NCBI RefSeq assembly: GCF_000719775.1
Contig: NZ_JOHR01000001.1
Location: forward strand, 248,001-312,000
Reading direction: 5' to 3'
DNA length: 64,000 nt
DNA from: Streptomyces sp. NRRL F-5135
GTDB lineage: Bacteria; Actinomycetota; Actinomycetes; Streptomycetales; Streptomycetaceae
In this document: positions 9,117 through 17,845 of the stretch, in pieces
Layout of the letters: each line of letters begins with the position of its first letter
How positions within the stretch are numbered: the first letter of the stretch is position 1
Position numbers and translations under genes: made by a program
The notes under the pieces: generated by a model
Told to the model about the DNA's origin: nothing
What the model saw: the letters and a program-made list of their open reading frames with translations, nothing else
The model's database searches: none

Positions 9117-9833
9117 TCAACGCCGTTTGGGTGAGGACCGTACGTCCCGTCCGGCCAGGCAGCAGTCGCCGCACTTCGTGCCGTCCGGTGCGCGGTAGTA
9201 GAGGCAGCAGCTGCGGCGGCGGAAGGTGAGATCCGGTCCGGTGAGACGTCCGGTCCCGACCAGCCGTCCGATGTTCAGCAGTTCGACCGTGAGGCCGGTG
9301 AGCGGCTCGCGCAGGCCGGGACGGGCCGTCAAAAGGACGTGCGCAGCGCCGACGAGCGCGGAGGCGGCGTTCCCGTCCAGCAGGCGCGGGGCGATCTTGA
9401 CGCGGAGCCCGGCCGCGAACTCCCGCAGTTGACGCGTCACCTGCTCGCTGAGAACGAGGGCGGGGTCGGGCAGCCGGTCGGTGTGCCAGCCGGCGGGGCG
9501 GGGCAGGCGGAGCGCCGGTCCGTCGTCGGCCCGCTGCAGGCCGCCCAGGTCCGGGACGATCCCGTGCAGAGCCACACAGGCCAGGGCGGGCGACCACAGG
9601 CGTGCCGCGTGCCCGAGATGGGCGACGGACACGCCGACTCTCGGTTCCCGTGCGCGGTACCGGTGGGTGACGGCCTCGGCCAGGTCGGTGAATCCGCGCG
9701 CGTAGGAGTCGCCGACGGGGTGCCAGCCCTCGTCCCGGCCGCCTGTGGGCAGGACGAAGAAGCCGCCGAGAGCCGCCACGTCGTCCAGGGCGGCGGTGAC
9801 CTCCTCGGCAGTCGCCCGAGCGGAATCGGTCAC
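9117..9833 (-). CDS. FhuF-like ferric siderophore reductase
   Basis: 238 residues. The C-terminus carries Cys209, Cys210, Cys221 and Cys224 in the order CC-x10-C-x2-C, the unusual [2Fe-2S] motif of FhuF. FhuF-type proteins reduce ferric hydroxamate siderophores in the cytosol and release iron. No membrane segment is visible. There is no siderophore transporter next door; a substrate-binding-like protein lies 15 kb away. A direct repeat lies just upstream of the start. Confidence 0.75.
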   Translation of the reverse strand: MTDSARATAEEVTAALDDVAALGGFFVLPTGGRDEGWHPVGDSYARGFTDLAEAVTHRYRAREPRVGVSVAHLGHAARLWSPALACVALHGIVPDLGGLQRADDGPALRLPRPAGWHTDRLPDPALVLSEQVTRQLREFAAGLRVKIAPRLLDGNAASALVGAAHVLLTARPGLREPLTGLTVELLNIGRLVGTGRLTGPDLTFRRRSCCLYYRAPDGTKCGDCCLAGRDVRSSPKRR

Positions 9834-9847
9834 GTCGGGGTCACTTC

Positions 9848-9878
9848 CTTCCCTGAGTGGGCACTTCCCTGAGTGGGC
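9848..9878. repeat. Tandem 15-bp direct repeat upstream of the fhuF-like gene
   Basis: CTTCCCTGAGTGGGC occurs exactly at 9848-9862 and again at 9864-9878. The copies are 15 to 45 nt upstream of the start, on one face of the helix about 1.5 turns apart. They could be an operator or part of the leader; they do not match the palindromic actinobacterial iron box. Confidence 0.6.
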
Positions 9879-9980
9879 GGCCCGATGCGCCGCCCTGTCC
9901 GCGTGTCAGCACCTCACTCGGCGATCGGCGCATCAGCGGGTCCGACGTCCGGCCGCGAGCGGCCGCCCCCGCCCGACCGC

Positions 9981-10379
9981 CTACCGCGACTGCGCCGCGC
10001 TCGCGATCTGGATGAGGTTGCCGCAGGTGTCGTCGAAGACGGCGGTGGTGACGGGGCCCATGTCCAGGGGCTCCTGGGTGAAGCGCACGCCGAGGCCGCG
10101 CAGGCGCTCGTACTCCGCCGTGACGTCGTCGACGGCGAACTGCGCGAGCGGGATGCCGTCCTTGACGAGCGTGTCGCGGTAGGTCGCGACGATCGGGTGG
10201 CCGGCGGGTTCCAGGAGGAGTTCGGTACCGCCGGGCTCCTCGGGCGAGACGAGGGTCAGCCACCGGTCCTTCTCGCCCACCGGGACGTCGTGCTTCTTCA
10301 CGAAGCCGAGGATCTCGGTGTAGAAGCGCAGGGCCTTGGCCTGGTCGTCGACGAAGACGCTGGTCAAGTGGATCTTCAT
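9981..10379 (-). CDS. VOC-family (glyoxalase-like) protein
   Basis: 132 residues with the two beta-alpha-beta-beta-beta modules of the vicinal oxygen chelate fold: TSVFVDDQAKALRFYTEILG in the first and FAVDDVTAEYERLRGLGVRF then FDDTCGNLIQI in the second. AAGGAG is 8 nt before the ATG. The start overlaps the ArsR stop (ATGA). ArsR-VOC pairs are common in actinomycetes, often for stress or small-molecule handling; the substrate here is unknown. Confidence 0.85.
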   Translation of the reverse strand: MKIHLTSVFVDDQAKALRFYTEILGFVKKHDVPVGEKDRWLTLVSPEEPGGTELLLEPAGHPIVATYRDTLVKDGIPLAQFAVDDVTAEYERLRGLGVRFTQEPLDMGPVTTAVFDDTCGNLIQIASAAQSR

Positions 10380-10699
10380 GGGGCGCTCTCCTTCGGTCCC
10401 GACGTGCCGGGTACGAGCCATCGCTCGGCGATCTGCCGCAGCGGACCTGTGTTCAGGTCGTGGAACTTGCAGCGGCCCTCCCGCCTGGTCTCGACGAGCC
10501 CGGCGGCCTCCAGCACGGCGAGGTGCTGGGAAACCGCCTGGCGCGAGATGCCGAGCCGGTGCTTCATGCTCAGCCGCGAGCAGATCTCGAACAGCGTCTG
10601 TCCGGACTTCTCCGTGAGCTCGTCGAGGATGGTCCGGCGGGTGGGGTCGGCCAATGCTTTGAACAGGTCGTCGGCCACGACCACAGGATAGGCAACCAC
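10376..10699 (-). CDS. ArsR-family transcriptional repressor
   Basis: 107 residues forming one winged helix: DLFKALADPTRRTILDELT, recognition helix region GISRQAVSQHLAVLEAAG and wing LVETRREGRCKFHDL. There is no metal-binding CxC pair, so it is probably not a classic metal sensor. It is coupled to the VOC gene. The GTG start at 10699 lies inside a perfect inverted repeat; a GTG within the following VVVADD segment is a plausible alternative start. Confidence 0.85.
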   Translation of the reverse strand: MVAYPVVVADDLFKALADPTRRTILDELTEKSGQTLFEICSRLSMKHRLGISRQAVSQHLAVLEAAGLVETRREGRCKFHDLNTGPLRQIAERWLVPGTSGPKESAP

Positions 10700-10712
10700 T
10701 CACTTGCCTATC
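10687..10712. promoter_or_regulatory. Probable ArsR operator, 9-bp perfect inverted repeat
   Basis: GATAGGCAA (10687-10695) and TTGCCTATC (10704-10712) are exact inverted copies separated by 8 nt. The dyad covers the start region of the arsR-VOC pair, as expected for an autorepressor on a short-leader or leaderless transcript. Confidence 0.65.
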
Positions 10713-11036
10713 AAGCGGAGGCGGGCCGGCCTGTTCCGAGGCGGCCGGTGACCGGCTCCGGGGACCGGCACGCGGCCCGCCCCGCGATCACGTCGTAGGC
10801 CGTGCCACTTGGTCGGGTTCGATCGATACTGGAGCTGGGCGGCCGATCGCCGCGCCGTACCGCCGCACAGGAAGCTGACCACTCATCAGGCATGGTCGGT
10901 ACGAGGTCGGCCTCAATTCCGCCGGGCCCCGCTCCGACTCACCGGGAACAACCAAGATCACGAAGCATCCATACGCGATCCGACCTGTGGAAACGCCGGT
11001 CGGAGGCGCGGCTGCTCACCAACCTGGGAGGCACCC

Positions 11037-12029
11037 TTGAAGTCGCTGATCAATGTGCCCGAGACCGTGGTCGCCGATGCGCTGCGGGGCCTCGCCGCCG
11101 CGCATCCCGGGCTCGCGGTCGACGTGGACAACCGGGTGGTGGTACGGCGAGACGCGCCGGTCGCCGGCAAGGTGGGCCTCGTCTCCGGGGGCGGGTCCGG
11201 GCACGAGCCGTTGCACGGCGGGTTCGTCGGGCCCGGGATGCTCTCCGCCGCCTGCCCCGGTGAGGTCTTCACCTCCCCCGTGCCCGACCAGATGGTCCGG
11301 GCGGCGGCGGCCGTCGACAGCGGGTCCGGGGTCCTGTTCGTCGTCAAGAACTACACCGGTGACGTCCTGAACTTCGACATGGCCGCCGAGCTGGCCGAGG
11401 ACGAGGGTATCCAGGTCGCGAAAGTGCTGGTCAACGACGATGTGGCGGTGACGGACAGCCTGTACACGGCGGGGCGGCGCGGCACCGGCGCGACTCTGTT
11501 CGTCGAGAAGCTGGCAGGAGCGGCCGCCGAGGAGGGGGCGCCGCTGGAGCGGGTCGAGGCGATCGGCCGGCAGGTGAACGAGCGCGCGCGGAGCTTCGGC
11601 GTGGCGCTGACCGCCGTCACCACGCCCGCCAAGGGGAGCCCCACCTTCGACCTCCCCGAGGGCGAGCTCGAACTGGGCATCGGCATCCACGGCGAGCCCG
11701 GCCGCGAGCGGCGCGCCATGATGACCGCGCGCGAGATCGCCGACTACGCCGTGGACGTGGTGCTGGCGGACCTGCGGCCCACCGGCCCGGTCCTGGTACT
11801 GGTCAACGGGATGGGCGGGACACCGCTGCTGGAGCTGTACGGGTTCAACGCGGAGGTCCGGCGGGTCCTGGACGAACGCGGCGTCGTGGTGGCCCGTACC
11901 CTCGTCGGCAACTATGTGACCTCGCTCGACATGGCGGGCTGCTCGGTGACGCTCTGCCAGGTCGACGAGGAGCTGCTGCGGCTGTGGGACGCGCCGGTCG
12001 AGACCCCCGCGCTCCGCTGGGGCCGTTGA
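11037..12029 (+). CDS. dhaK: Dihydroxyacetone kinase subunit DhaK
   Basis: 330 residues. DhaK binds dihydroxyacetone covalently and receives phosphate from DhaL-ADP. His218 in GIGIHGEPG is the hemiaminal-forming histidine, and [18 protein letters not shown] is the substrate loop. The TTG start (11037) follows GGGAGG; longer frames to the left have no site. It is the first gene of dhaKLM. About 330 nt of divergent intergenic DNA separates it from the ArsR gene. Confidence 0.95.
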   Translation: MKSLINVPETVVADALRGLAAAHPGLAVDVDNRVVVRRDAPVAGKVGLVSGGGSGHEPLHGGFVGPGMLSAACPGEVFTSPVPDQMVRAAAAVDSGSGVLFVVKNYTGDVLNFDMAAELAEDEGIQVAKVLVNDDVAVTDSLYTAGRRGTGATLFVEKLAGAAAEEGAPLERVEAIGRQVNERARSFGVALTAVTTPAKGSPTFDLPEGELELGIGIHGEPGRERRAMMTAREIADYAVDVVLADLRPTGPVLVLVNGMGGTPLLELYGFNAEVRRVLDERGVVVARTLVGNYVTSLDMAGCSVTLCQVDEELLRLWDAPVETPALRWGR

Positions 12030-12098
12030 GCACGCTCCGGAAGGGGCAGGTGTCGTGGCGGAGCGGCCGGAGAACGGCCCACGGGGAGAGGAGATCAC

Positions 12099-12731
12099 GT
12101 GACCGACCAGAATGGCGGCCCGGTGCTGGACACCGCCTTCTTCCGTCGCTGGCTGGCCGCCATGGCCGCCGCGGTGGAGCGTGCGGCGGACCGGCTCACC
12201 GAGCTGGACTCGGCGATCGGGGACGCCGACCACGGCAGCAACCTCCAGCGCGGTTTCCGGGCCGTGACGACGGCCCTGGAGAAGGACGCCCCGGCCGCCC
12301 CCGGCGCCGTCCTGACACTGGCGGGACGGCAGCTCATCTCCACGGTGGGCGGGGCGTCCGGGCCGCTGTACGGAACGCTGCTGCGGCGGGCGGGCAAGGC
12401 GCTCGGGGATGCCGCCGAGGTGACGCAGGCGGAGCTGGCCGAGGCCTTGCGGGCCGGCGTCGCCGGGGTCGCGCAGCTGGGCGGGGCGAAGGCCGGGGAC
12501 AAGACGATGCTGGACGCGCTGGAGCCCGCGGCCGAGGCGCTCGGCACGTCGTTCGCGGCGGCGGCCGAGGCGGCGGACCGGGGCGCGCTCGCCACCGTAC
12601 CCCTGCTGGCGCGCAAGGGCAGGGCGAGTTATCTGGGCGAGCGGAGCATCGGGCACCAGGACCCCGGTGCCACGTCGTCCGCCCTGCTGATCACCACCCT
12701 CGCGGCGACGGCGGAGGAGGCGGCCCGATGA
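12099..12731 (+). CDS. dhaL: Dihydroxyacetone kinase subunit DhaL
   Basis: 210 residues, GTG start after GGGGAGAGGAG. DhaL holds ADP as a non-exchanging cofactor. The Mg-ADP loop is DSAIGDADHGSNLQRGF with Asp37, Asp42 and Asp44; GGASGPLYGTLLRR follows. It is rephosphorylated by DhaM and passes phosphate to DhaK-bound dihydroxyacetone. Its stop overlaps the dhaM start (ATGA). Confidence 0.95.
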   Translation: MTDQNGGPVLDTAFFRRWLAAMAAAVERAADRLTELDSAIGDADHGSNLQRGFRAVTTALEKDAPAAPGAVLTLAGRQLISTVGGASGPLYGTLLRRAGKALGDAAEVTQAELAEALRAGVAGVAQLGGAKAGDKTMLDALEPAAEALGTSFAAAAEAADRGALATVPLLARKGRASYLGERSIGHQDPGATSSALLITTLAATAEEAAR

Positions 12732-13138
12732 ACACCGGGGCTCCGGTCGGGATCGTGCTCGTCTCGCACAGCGGACCGGTGGCCACGGCCGTCGCCGAGC
12801 TGGCGCGCGGGCTGGCGGGCGGCGGGACGACGGCCCCGGTGGCCGCGGCGGGGGGCACTCCGGACGGCGGACTGGGGACCAGCGCCGAGCTGATCTCGGC
12901 GGCGGCCGAGGAGGTGGACCGAGGTGCGGGGGTCGCCATCCTGGTGGACCTCGGCAGCGCCGTACTGACGGTGAAGGCGCTGCTCGCCGAGGGGGACGAG
13001 CTGCCACAGGGCGCGCGGCTGCTGGACGCGCCCTTCGTGGAGGGAGCGGTCGCCGCCCTGGTCGCGGCGTCGGCGGGGGCGGACCTGGACGCGGTGGAAG
13101 CGGCGGCGTCGGAGGCGTACCAGTACCGCAAGGAGTGA
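12728..13138 (+). CDS. dhaM: PTS-dependent dihydroxyacetone phosphotransferase DhaM
   Basis: 136 residues, a single EIIA-Man-like domain without the fused HPr and EI domains of the E. coli protein. GIVLVSHSGPVATAVAELA carries the phospho-accepting His14, and VAILVDLGSAVLT follows. It links the PTS (HPr) to DhaL, making this a phosphoenolpyruvate-driven kinase. General PTS proteins must come from elsewhere in the genome. Confidence 0.92.
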   Translation: MNTGAPVGIVLVSHSGPVATAVAELARGLAGGGTTAPVAAAGGTPDGGLGTSAELISAAAEEVDRGAGVAILVDLGSAVLTVKALLAEGDELPQGARLLDAPFVEGAVAALVAASAGADLDAVEAAASEAYQYRKE

Positions 13139-13360
13139 GGGGTCCTTTCACTGTGCCCGTCCGGGTCGCGCCGGCCGCCCCGGACGCGGCACCACGACTC
13201 GAACACGCCTCGAACGTGGCCGGAACGACGCGAAGTCGCCGTGTTCCCGCACCGTCGTCACCGGGATACTGAACGTCACGGATCAGTGGCGGCGACGGCA
13301 CCGGCACGGACGGCGACGGCACGGCGTCCGCCGGGCGGCGCGGGACCCGGAGGGACAGGC

Positions 13361-14959
13361 ATGGCGGACACGGCAGGCGCGGGGACCGGCACGACCGCCT
13401 CTCGCGACGGCGCGCACCACTCCTCCGGCCGGCACGGACGCCATGCCGTCGTCGTCGGTGGCGGTCCGGCGGCGCTGCTGACGGCCCGCGTGCTCGCTTC
13501 GCACGCCGACCGGGTCACGCTCGTCGAGCGTGACCGCCTGCCCGACGGGCCCGAGCCCCGGGCGGGCGTTCCGCAGAGCCGGCACAACCATGTCCTGCTG
13601 GAAGGCGGCCAGCGGGCGCTGGAGAAGCTGCTCCCCGGGATCGTCGGGGAGTTGCGCGAGCACGGGGCGCCGCGCGTCGGCATGCCCGACGACCTCGTGC
13701 AGTGGCAGGACCACCACTTCTACCGGCGCACGCCCGCGACCGCGCATCTGCTGACCGGGTCCCGGCCGCTCCTGGAGTGGCTGGTGCGGCGCCGTGTGCT
13801 GGCCGACCCGCGGATCACGGTGGTGGAGGGCACCGAGGTGGTGGGCCTGGTCGGCGACGCCGCACGGGTCAGGGGCGTGCGGGTGCGCGAGCGCGGCGCG
13901 GGAACGCACCAGGACGTGCGGGAGCTGACCGCCGACCTGGTGGTCGACGCCTCCGGGCGGGGCTCGCGGGCCCCGGAGTGGCTGGCGGCCATCGGCGCGG
14001 ACGTCCCCCACGAGGAGACGATCGACGCGGGTCTCGCCTACGCGACGCGGATGTACCGGGGCCCGGCGGACCGGCCCGGCGCCCCTGGGCCGTCGGCCCC
14101 GGCCGGGACTCGGCACGCGACGGACCCGGCGGGCGCGGGCGGCACACCCGGCGCACCAGCCGCGGCCAACACCTCCGACGCCGACGGCACACCCGGCGCA
14201 CCCGGCACGGACGGCACGGACGGCGGCGGCGACCCCGACGCGGTGGACTGCGTCGGCTACTACTTCGTCCCGGGCCGGGACGAGGCACGGGGAGCCGTCG
14301 TCCTGCCCATCGAGGGTGGCCGGTACCTCGTCACGCTCTCCGGGCTGCGGGGCAGTGAACCGCCCGCGGACGAGACCGCGTTCACCGACTTCGCGGCGCG
14401 GCTGCCGCACCCGTTGGTGCACGACTGGCTGTTGAAGGCGGAACCGGAGTCCGCGGTGCACGCGTTCCGCTCGACGTCCGACGTCCGCCGCCGGTACGAC
14501 CGCCCTGGGCGCCGCCCGGCCGGTTTCCTCGCCACGGGCGACGCCCTGTGCTGCGTCAACCCGGTGTACGGACAGGGGTTGACGGTGGCCGCGTTCGGTG
14601 CGCTGGCGCTGCGCGACGCGCTGGCGGACCCGCGCCGTACGCCGACGACGCGACGCGTGCAGCGCGCGCTGTCGCGGGCCGCGCGGCAGGCGTGGGACAT
14701 CGCCTCGGGTGCCGACCGGGTCCTGCCGGGCGCGCGGGGGGACGCGCTCCGGCTACGGCCGGCGGACCGGCCCGCGGCCTGGTACCTGGGCAGGGTGCAG
14801 CGGCGCGCCCCGGGCGACCCGGTCGTGGGGGCCGCCTTCCGGTCCTTCCTCGCGCTGAAGGAGCCGGGGTCGGTGCTCTTCGCGCCGCGGGTGGCCCGCG
14901 CGGTGCTGTTCGGCCCGGTCCGGCCGGCCCCGACCGGGCCCCAGGCACGACGGGAGTAG
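13361..14959 (+). CDS. FAD-dependent oxidoreductase
   Basis: 532 residues. The N-terminus has the dinucleotide fold HAVVVGGGPAALLTARVL, with Ala replacing the last Gly of GxGxxG, then VTLVERDRLP. GDALCCVNPVYGQGLTVAAFG near residue 395 is the second FAD motif of the squalene epoxidase/halogenase/monooxygenase group. The chosen ATG follows GGAGGGACAGGC. A Gly/Thr/Ala/Pro/Asp-rich run at about 245-290 looks like an inserted low-complexity linker. No cognate substrate gene lies next to it. Confidence 0.75.
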   Translation: MADTAGAGTGTTASRDGAHHSSGRHGRHAVVVGGGPAALLTARVLASHADRVTLVERDRLPDGPEPRAGVPQSRHNHVLLEGGQRALEKLLPGIVGELREHGAPRVGMPDDLVQWQDHHFYRRTPATAHLLTGSRPLLEWLVRRRVLADPRITVVEGTEVVGLVGDAARVRGVRVRERGAGTHQDVRELTADLVVDASGRGSRAPEWLAAIGADVPHEETIDAGLAYATRMYRGPADRPGAPGPSAPAGTRHATDPAGAGGTPGAPAAANTSDADGTPGAPGTDGTDGGGDPDAVDCVGYYFVPGRDEARGAVVLPIEGGRYLVTLSGLRGSEPPADETAFTDFAARLPHPLVHDWLLKAEPESAVHAFRSTSDVRRRYDRPGRRPAGFLATGDALCCVNPVYGQGLTVAAFGALALRDALADPRRTPTTRRVQRALSRAARQAWDIASGADRVLPGARGDALRLRPADRPAAWYLGRVQRRAPGDPVVGAAFRSFLALKEPGSVLFAPRVARAVLFGPVRPAPTGPQARRE

Positions 14960-15172
14960 CGGGCGGGGAGCGGACGGGAGCGGCGCGGGCGGACCAGGGC
15001 CGGGCCCAGGACAGCGGCAGCGGCAGCGGCAGCCGGCCCACGTCCGGCGCACTGCGGCTGCCGGCACACGGCTGCCGGACTGCGGCCCGGCCCCGCCTTG
15101 CCGGTGCGGCGCGCCGGGCCCACGCTCGTGGTGGGGGCTCGTGCGGGGTGGGACACCGCGAAGGAGTGTTGT

Positions 15173-16711
15173 ATGACGGCGTCGGACACACCCGGCGGGA
15201 GCCCGGGGAACGGACGGCAGGGCACCCGGTGTCTGGTCACCGGGGCCACCGGATACATCGGCGGCCGGCTCGTCCCCGAGCTGTTGGACGCGGGATACGC
15301 GGTGCGCTGTCTCGCCCGTACGCCCGGCAAACTGCGCGACCACCCCTGGGCGGGCCGGGTGGAGGCGGTACGCGGCGACGTGACCGACGCCGCGTCGGTC
15401 GGCGAGGCGATGGCCGGGATCGACGTGGCGTACTACCTGGTGCACTCGCTCGGCACGGGGAAGGACTTCGCGGCCGCGGACCGCCGCGGGGCCCGCGTCT
15501 TCGCCGAACGGGCCAGGGCCGCGGGCGTGCGCCGGGTCGTCTACCTCGGCGCGCTCACCCCCGCCGGAGTACCGGAACGGGAGCTGTCGCCGCACCTGCG
15601 CTCCCGCGCGGAGGTCGGCCGGATCCTGCTCGGCTCGGGCGTACCGACCGTGGTGCTCCGGGCCGCCGTCATCATCGGCTCCGGCTCGGCGTCCTTCGAG
15701 ATGCTGCGCCATCTGACCGAGCGGCTGCCGGTGATGGTGACGCCCAGCTGGGTGCGGACGGCCCTCCAGCCGATCGCCGTACGGGATGTGCTGCGGTACC
15801 TCGTGGGCTGCGCGCGACTGCCGGACGACGTCTGCCGCGCGTTCGACATCGGCGGCCCCGACATCCTCACCTACCGGGACATGATGCGGCGCTATGCGGC
15901 GGTGGCGGGGCTGCCCCGGCGGGTCATCCTGCCCGTACCGGTCCTCACCCCCGGGCTCTCCAGCCTCTGGATCGGCCTGGTGACGCCCGTGCCCTCCGCC
16001 ATCGCCCGGCCGCTGGCGGAGTCCCTGCGCCATGAGGTGGTCTGCCGCGAGCGGGACATCGCGCGGTGGATCCCGGACCCGCCGGGCGGACGCACCGGCT
16101 TCGACCAGGCGGTGGCACTGGCGCTGCGGCGCGTCCAGGAGGCGCGGGTGGCCACCCGCTGGTCGTCCGCCGCCGTCCCCGGAGCGCCGAGCGATCCACT
16201 GCCCACCGACCCCGACTGGGCCGGCGGCAGCCTCTACGCGGACCGGCGCGAGATGACCGTGGAGGCCACGCGCGAGACGCTGTGGCGGGTGATCGAGGGC
16301 ATCGGCGGGGAGCACGGCTGGTACTCCTTCCCCCTGGCCTGGACCGTACGGGGGTGGCTCGACCGGCTGCTGGGCGGCGTCGGGCTGCGCCGGGGCAGGC
16401 GGGACGCGCAGCGGCTGCGGGTCGGCGACTCGCTGGACTTCTGGCGGGTGGAGGAGATCGAACCGGGCAGGCTGCTGCGGCTGCGCGCGGAGATGCGGCT
16501 GCCGGGGCTCGCCTGGCTGGAGCTGCGCGCGGACCCGGACGGCGCCGGCCGGACCGTGCTGCGGCAGCGGGCGCTGTTCCATCCGCGGGGGCTGCTGGGG
16601 CACGCCTACTGGTGGGCGGTGTGGCCGTTCCACTCGGCGGTGTTCGGGGGGATGGCCCGCAACATCGCCCGCGCGGCGGGACCGGCCGCGCCGCGGCGCG
16701 TCAGGGAGTGA
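15173..16711 (+). CDS. SDR-family NAD(P)-binding protein fused to DUF2867
   Basis: 512 residues. An atypical short-chain dehydrogenase Rossmann fold begins CLVTGATGYIGGRLVPELLD, followed by DVAYYLVHSLGTG and VRRVVYLGALTP. A DUF2867/polyketide cyclase-like domain fills the C-terminal third (from LYADRREMTVEATRETLWRV). This fusion is common in actinobacteria and its reaction is unknown. AAGGAG (15161-15166) lies 6 nt before the ATG. It converges on the M56 gene. Confidence 0.82.
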   Translation: MTASDTPGGSPGNGRQGTRCLVTGATGYIGGRLVPELLDAGYAVRCLARTPGKLRDHPWAGRVEAVRGDVTDAASVGEAMAGIDVAYYLVHSLGTGKDFAAADRRGARVFAERARAAGVRRVVYLGALTPAGVPERELSPHLRSRAEVGRILLGSGVPTVVLRAAVIIGSGSASFEMLRHLTERLPVMVTPSWVRTALQPIAVRDVLRYLVGCARLPDDVCRAFDIGGPDILTYRDMMRRYAAVAGLPRRVILPVPVLTPGLSSLWIGLVTPVPSAIARPLAESLRHEVVCRERDIARWIPDPPGGRTGFDQAVALALRRVQEARVATRWSSAAVPGAPSDPLPTDPDWAGGSLYADRREMTVEATRETLWRVIEGIGGEHGWYSFPLAWTVRGWLDRLLGGVGLRRGRRDAQRLRVGDSLDFWRVEEIEPGRLLRLRAEMRLPGLAWLELRADPDGAGRTVLRQRALFHPRGLLGHAYWWAVWPFHSAVFGGMARNIARAAGPAAPRRVRE

Positions 16712-16809
16712 GCTCCTGGGAACGCGCCCGGCACGGCCCGGCGGGGCCCACCGTTCGCGGTGCGCTCCCCCTGGGGGCCACCGTCCGCGGCGCGGCCCGC
16801 CGGGCCGGG

Positions 16810-17841
16810 TCAGAGGGGCGTGCCCGCCTTGAGCAGCAGGAAGAGCGTGACCGTCGCGTTCGCCGAGGACAGCGCCGAGCCGAGTGTCCCGGCGGCGGCC
16901 GTCCAGACGGCCAGCCCCACCGCCGTGAACACGGAGGGCCAGCTGACGGCGGACGGCGCGGGGCCCAGCAGCGCGGCCACCCGGCGCGGGACCGGACCGG
17001 CCGCCGGGGCGGCGAATCCGGCCAGCGTGGGGGCGGGGGTGCCCCGCGAGACGAGTGCGGCCTTGCCGATGGCGCGTGCCAGGACCGTACGATTCCCGGT
17101 GACGCCCGCCGCGTCCTCGTCCGCCCAGCGCTCCGTCGTGTACGCCACCGCCGTACGCAACGGGCGCAGCAGCGGGTTGGCCCGCGCGGCCAGCCGGACG
17201 GCCAGCAGGAACCGGTGGTGGTGCCCGTCGAGATGAGCCCTCTCGTGCGCGACCAGCGCCTCCTGCTCGTGGGCGTCGAGACAGGCGAGCATGGCCGTGG
17301 ACACCACGATCCAGCCGCCGGGTCCGGCGTCGGCGTCCGGATCCTGGGCGCCTCCGGCAGGGCGGGCACGGCGCCGGGTGAACAGCCGGCCGGGCCCGGG
17401 GAACGGTATCGACCGCGCCCGTGGCAGCGCGTAGGCGTAGGGCTGGTCGTCGACCAGGACGGCCGGCTCGCCCTCGGGCAGTCCGCCCAGGGCCTGCCGG
17501 GCCCGTCGCCGCACCCGGCGGTGGTGGCAGGCGGCGGTCGTGCAACCGACGGCGACGGCCGCGAGGGCGACCATCGCCGCCTTGCCGGCGATCTCGTCGT
17601 ACGGAACGGCCTCCCGTACCTCGGGGTCGGACCAGCCGTCGGGCAGCGGATTGCCGGGCAGTTGGGCGGTGCCGACCACGACCAGCAACCCCAGGCAGAG
17701 CGTGCTGCACGTCGCGAGGACACAGGCCAGCACCGAGAGCAGCCGGGTCGCCAGGCGCGGGTGGAGATGCTGTTCGGCCAGGCGAGCGATGGGCAGCGCG
17801 GTGAGCGGCAGAACGAGCGGCAGGAAAACGAACATGCCCAC
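16810..17841 (-). CDS. M56-family membrane metallopeptidase (BlaR1/MecR1-like, no sensor domain)
   Basis: 343 residues. N-terminal hydrophobic segments (FVFLPLVLPLTALPIARL and two more helices before residue 130), then the zinc site HERAH and its downstream Glu region. There is no penicillin-binding sensor domain, as in most actinobacterial M56 proteins. I prefer the GTG at 17841 (GGAGG 9 nt upstream); the ATG at 17835 is the alternative. It starts 4 nt after the BlaI stop. By analogy with BlaR1 it would cleave or trigger inactivation of its partner repressor. Confidence 0.82.
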   Translation of the reverse strand: MGMFVFLPLVLPLTALPIARLAEQHLHPRLATRLLSVLACVLATCSTLCLGLLVVVGTAQLPGNPLPDGWSDPEVREAVPYDEIAGKAAMVALAAVAVGCTTAACHHRRVRRRARQALGGLPEGEPAVLVDDQPYAYALPRARSIPFPGPGRLFTRRRARPAGGAQDPDADAGPGGWIVVSTAMLACLDAHEQEALVAHERAHLDGHHHRFLLAVRLAARANPLLRPLRTAVAYTTERWADEDAAGVTGNRTVLARAIGKAALVSRGTPAPTLAGFAAPAAGPVPRRVAALLGPAPSAVSWPSVFTAVGLAVWTAAAGTLGSALSSANATVTLFLLLKAGTPL

Positions 17842-17845
17842 GCCG

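Noticed and set aside
14753..17710. 985-codon open frame on the minus strand
   Set aside because: It overlaps three recognisable genes, has no family similarity that I can see and is Arg/Gly/Pro-rich, a composition shadow.
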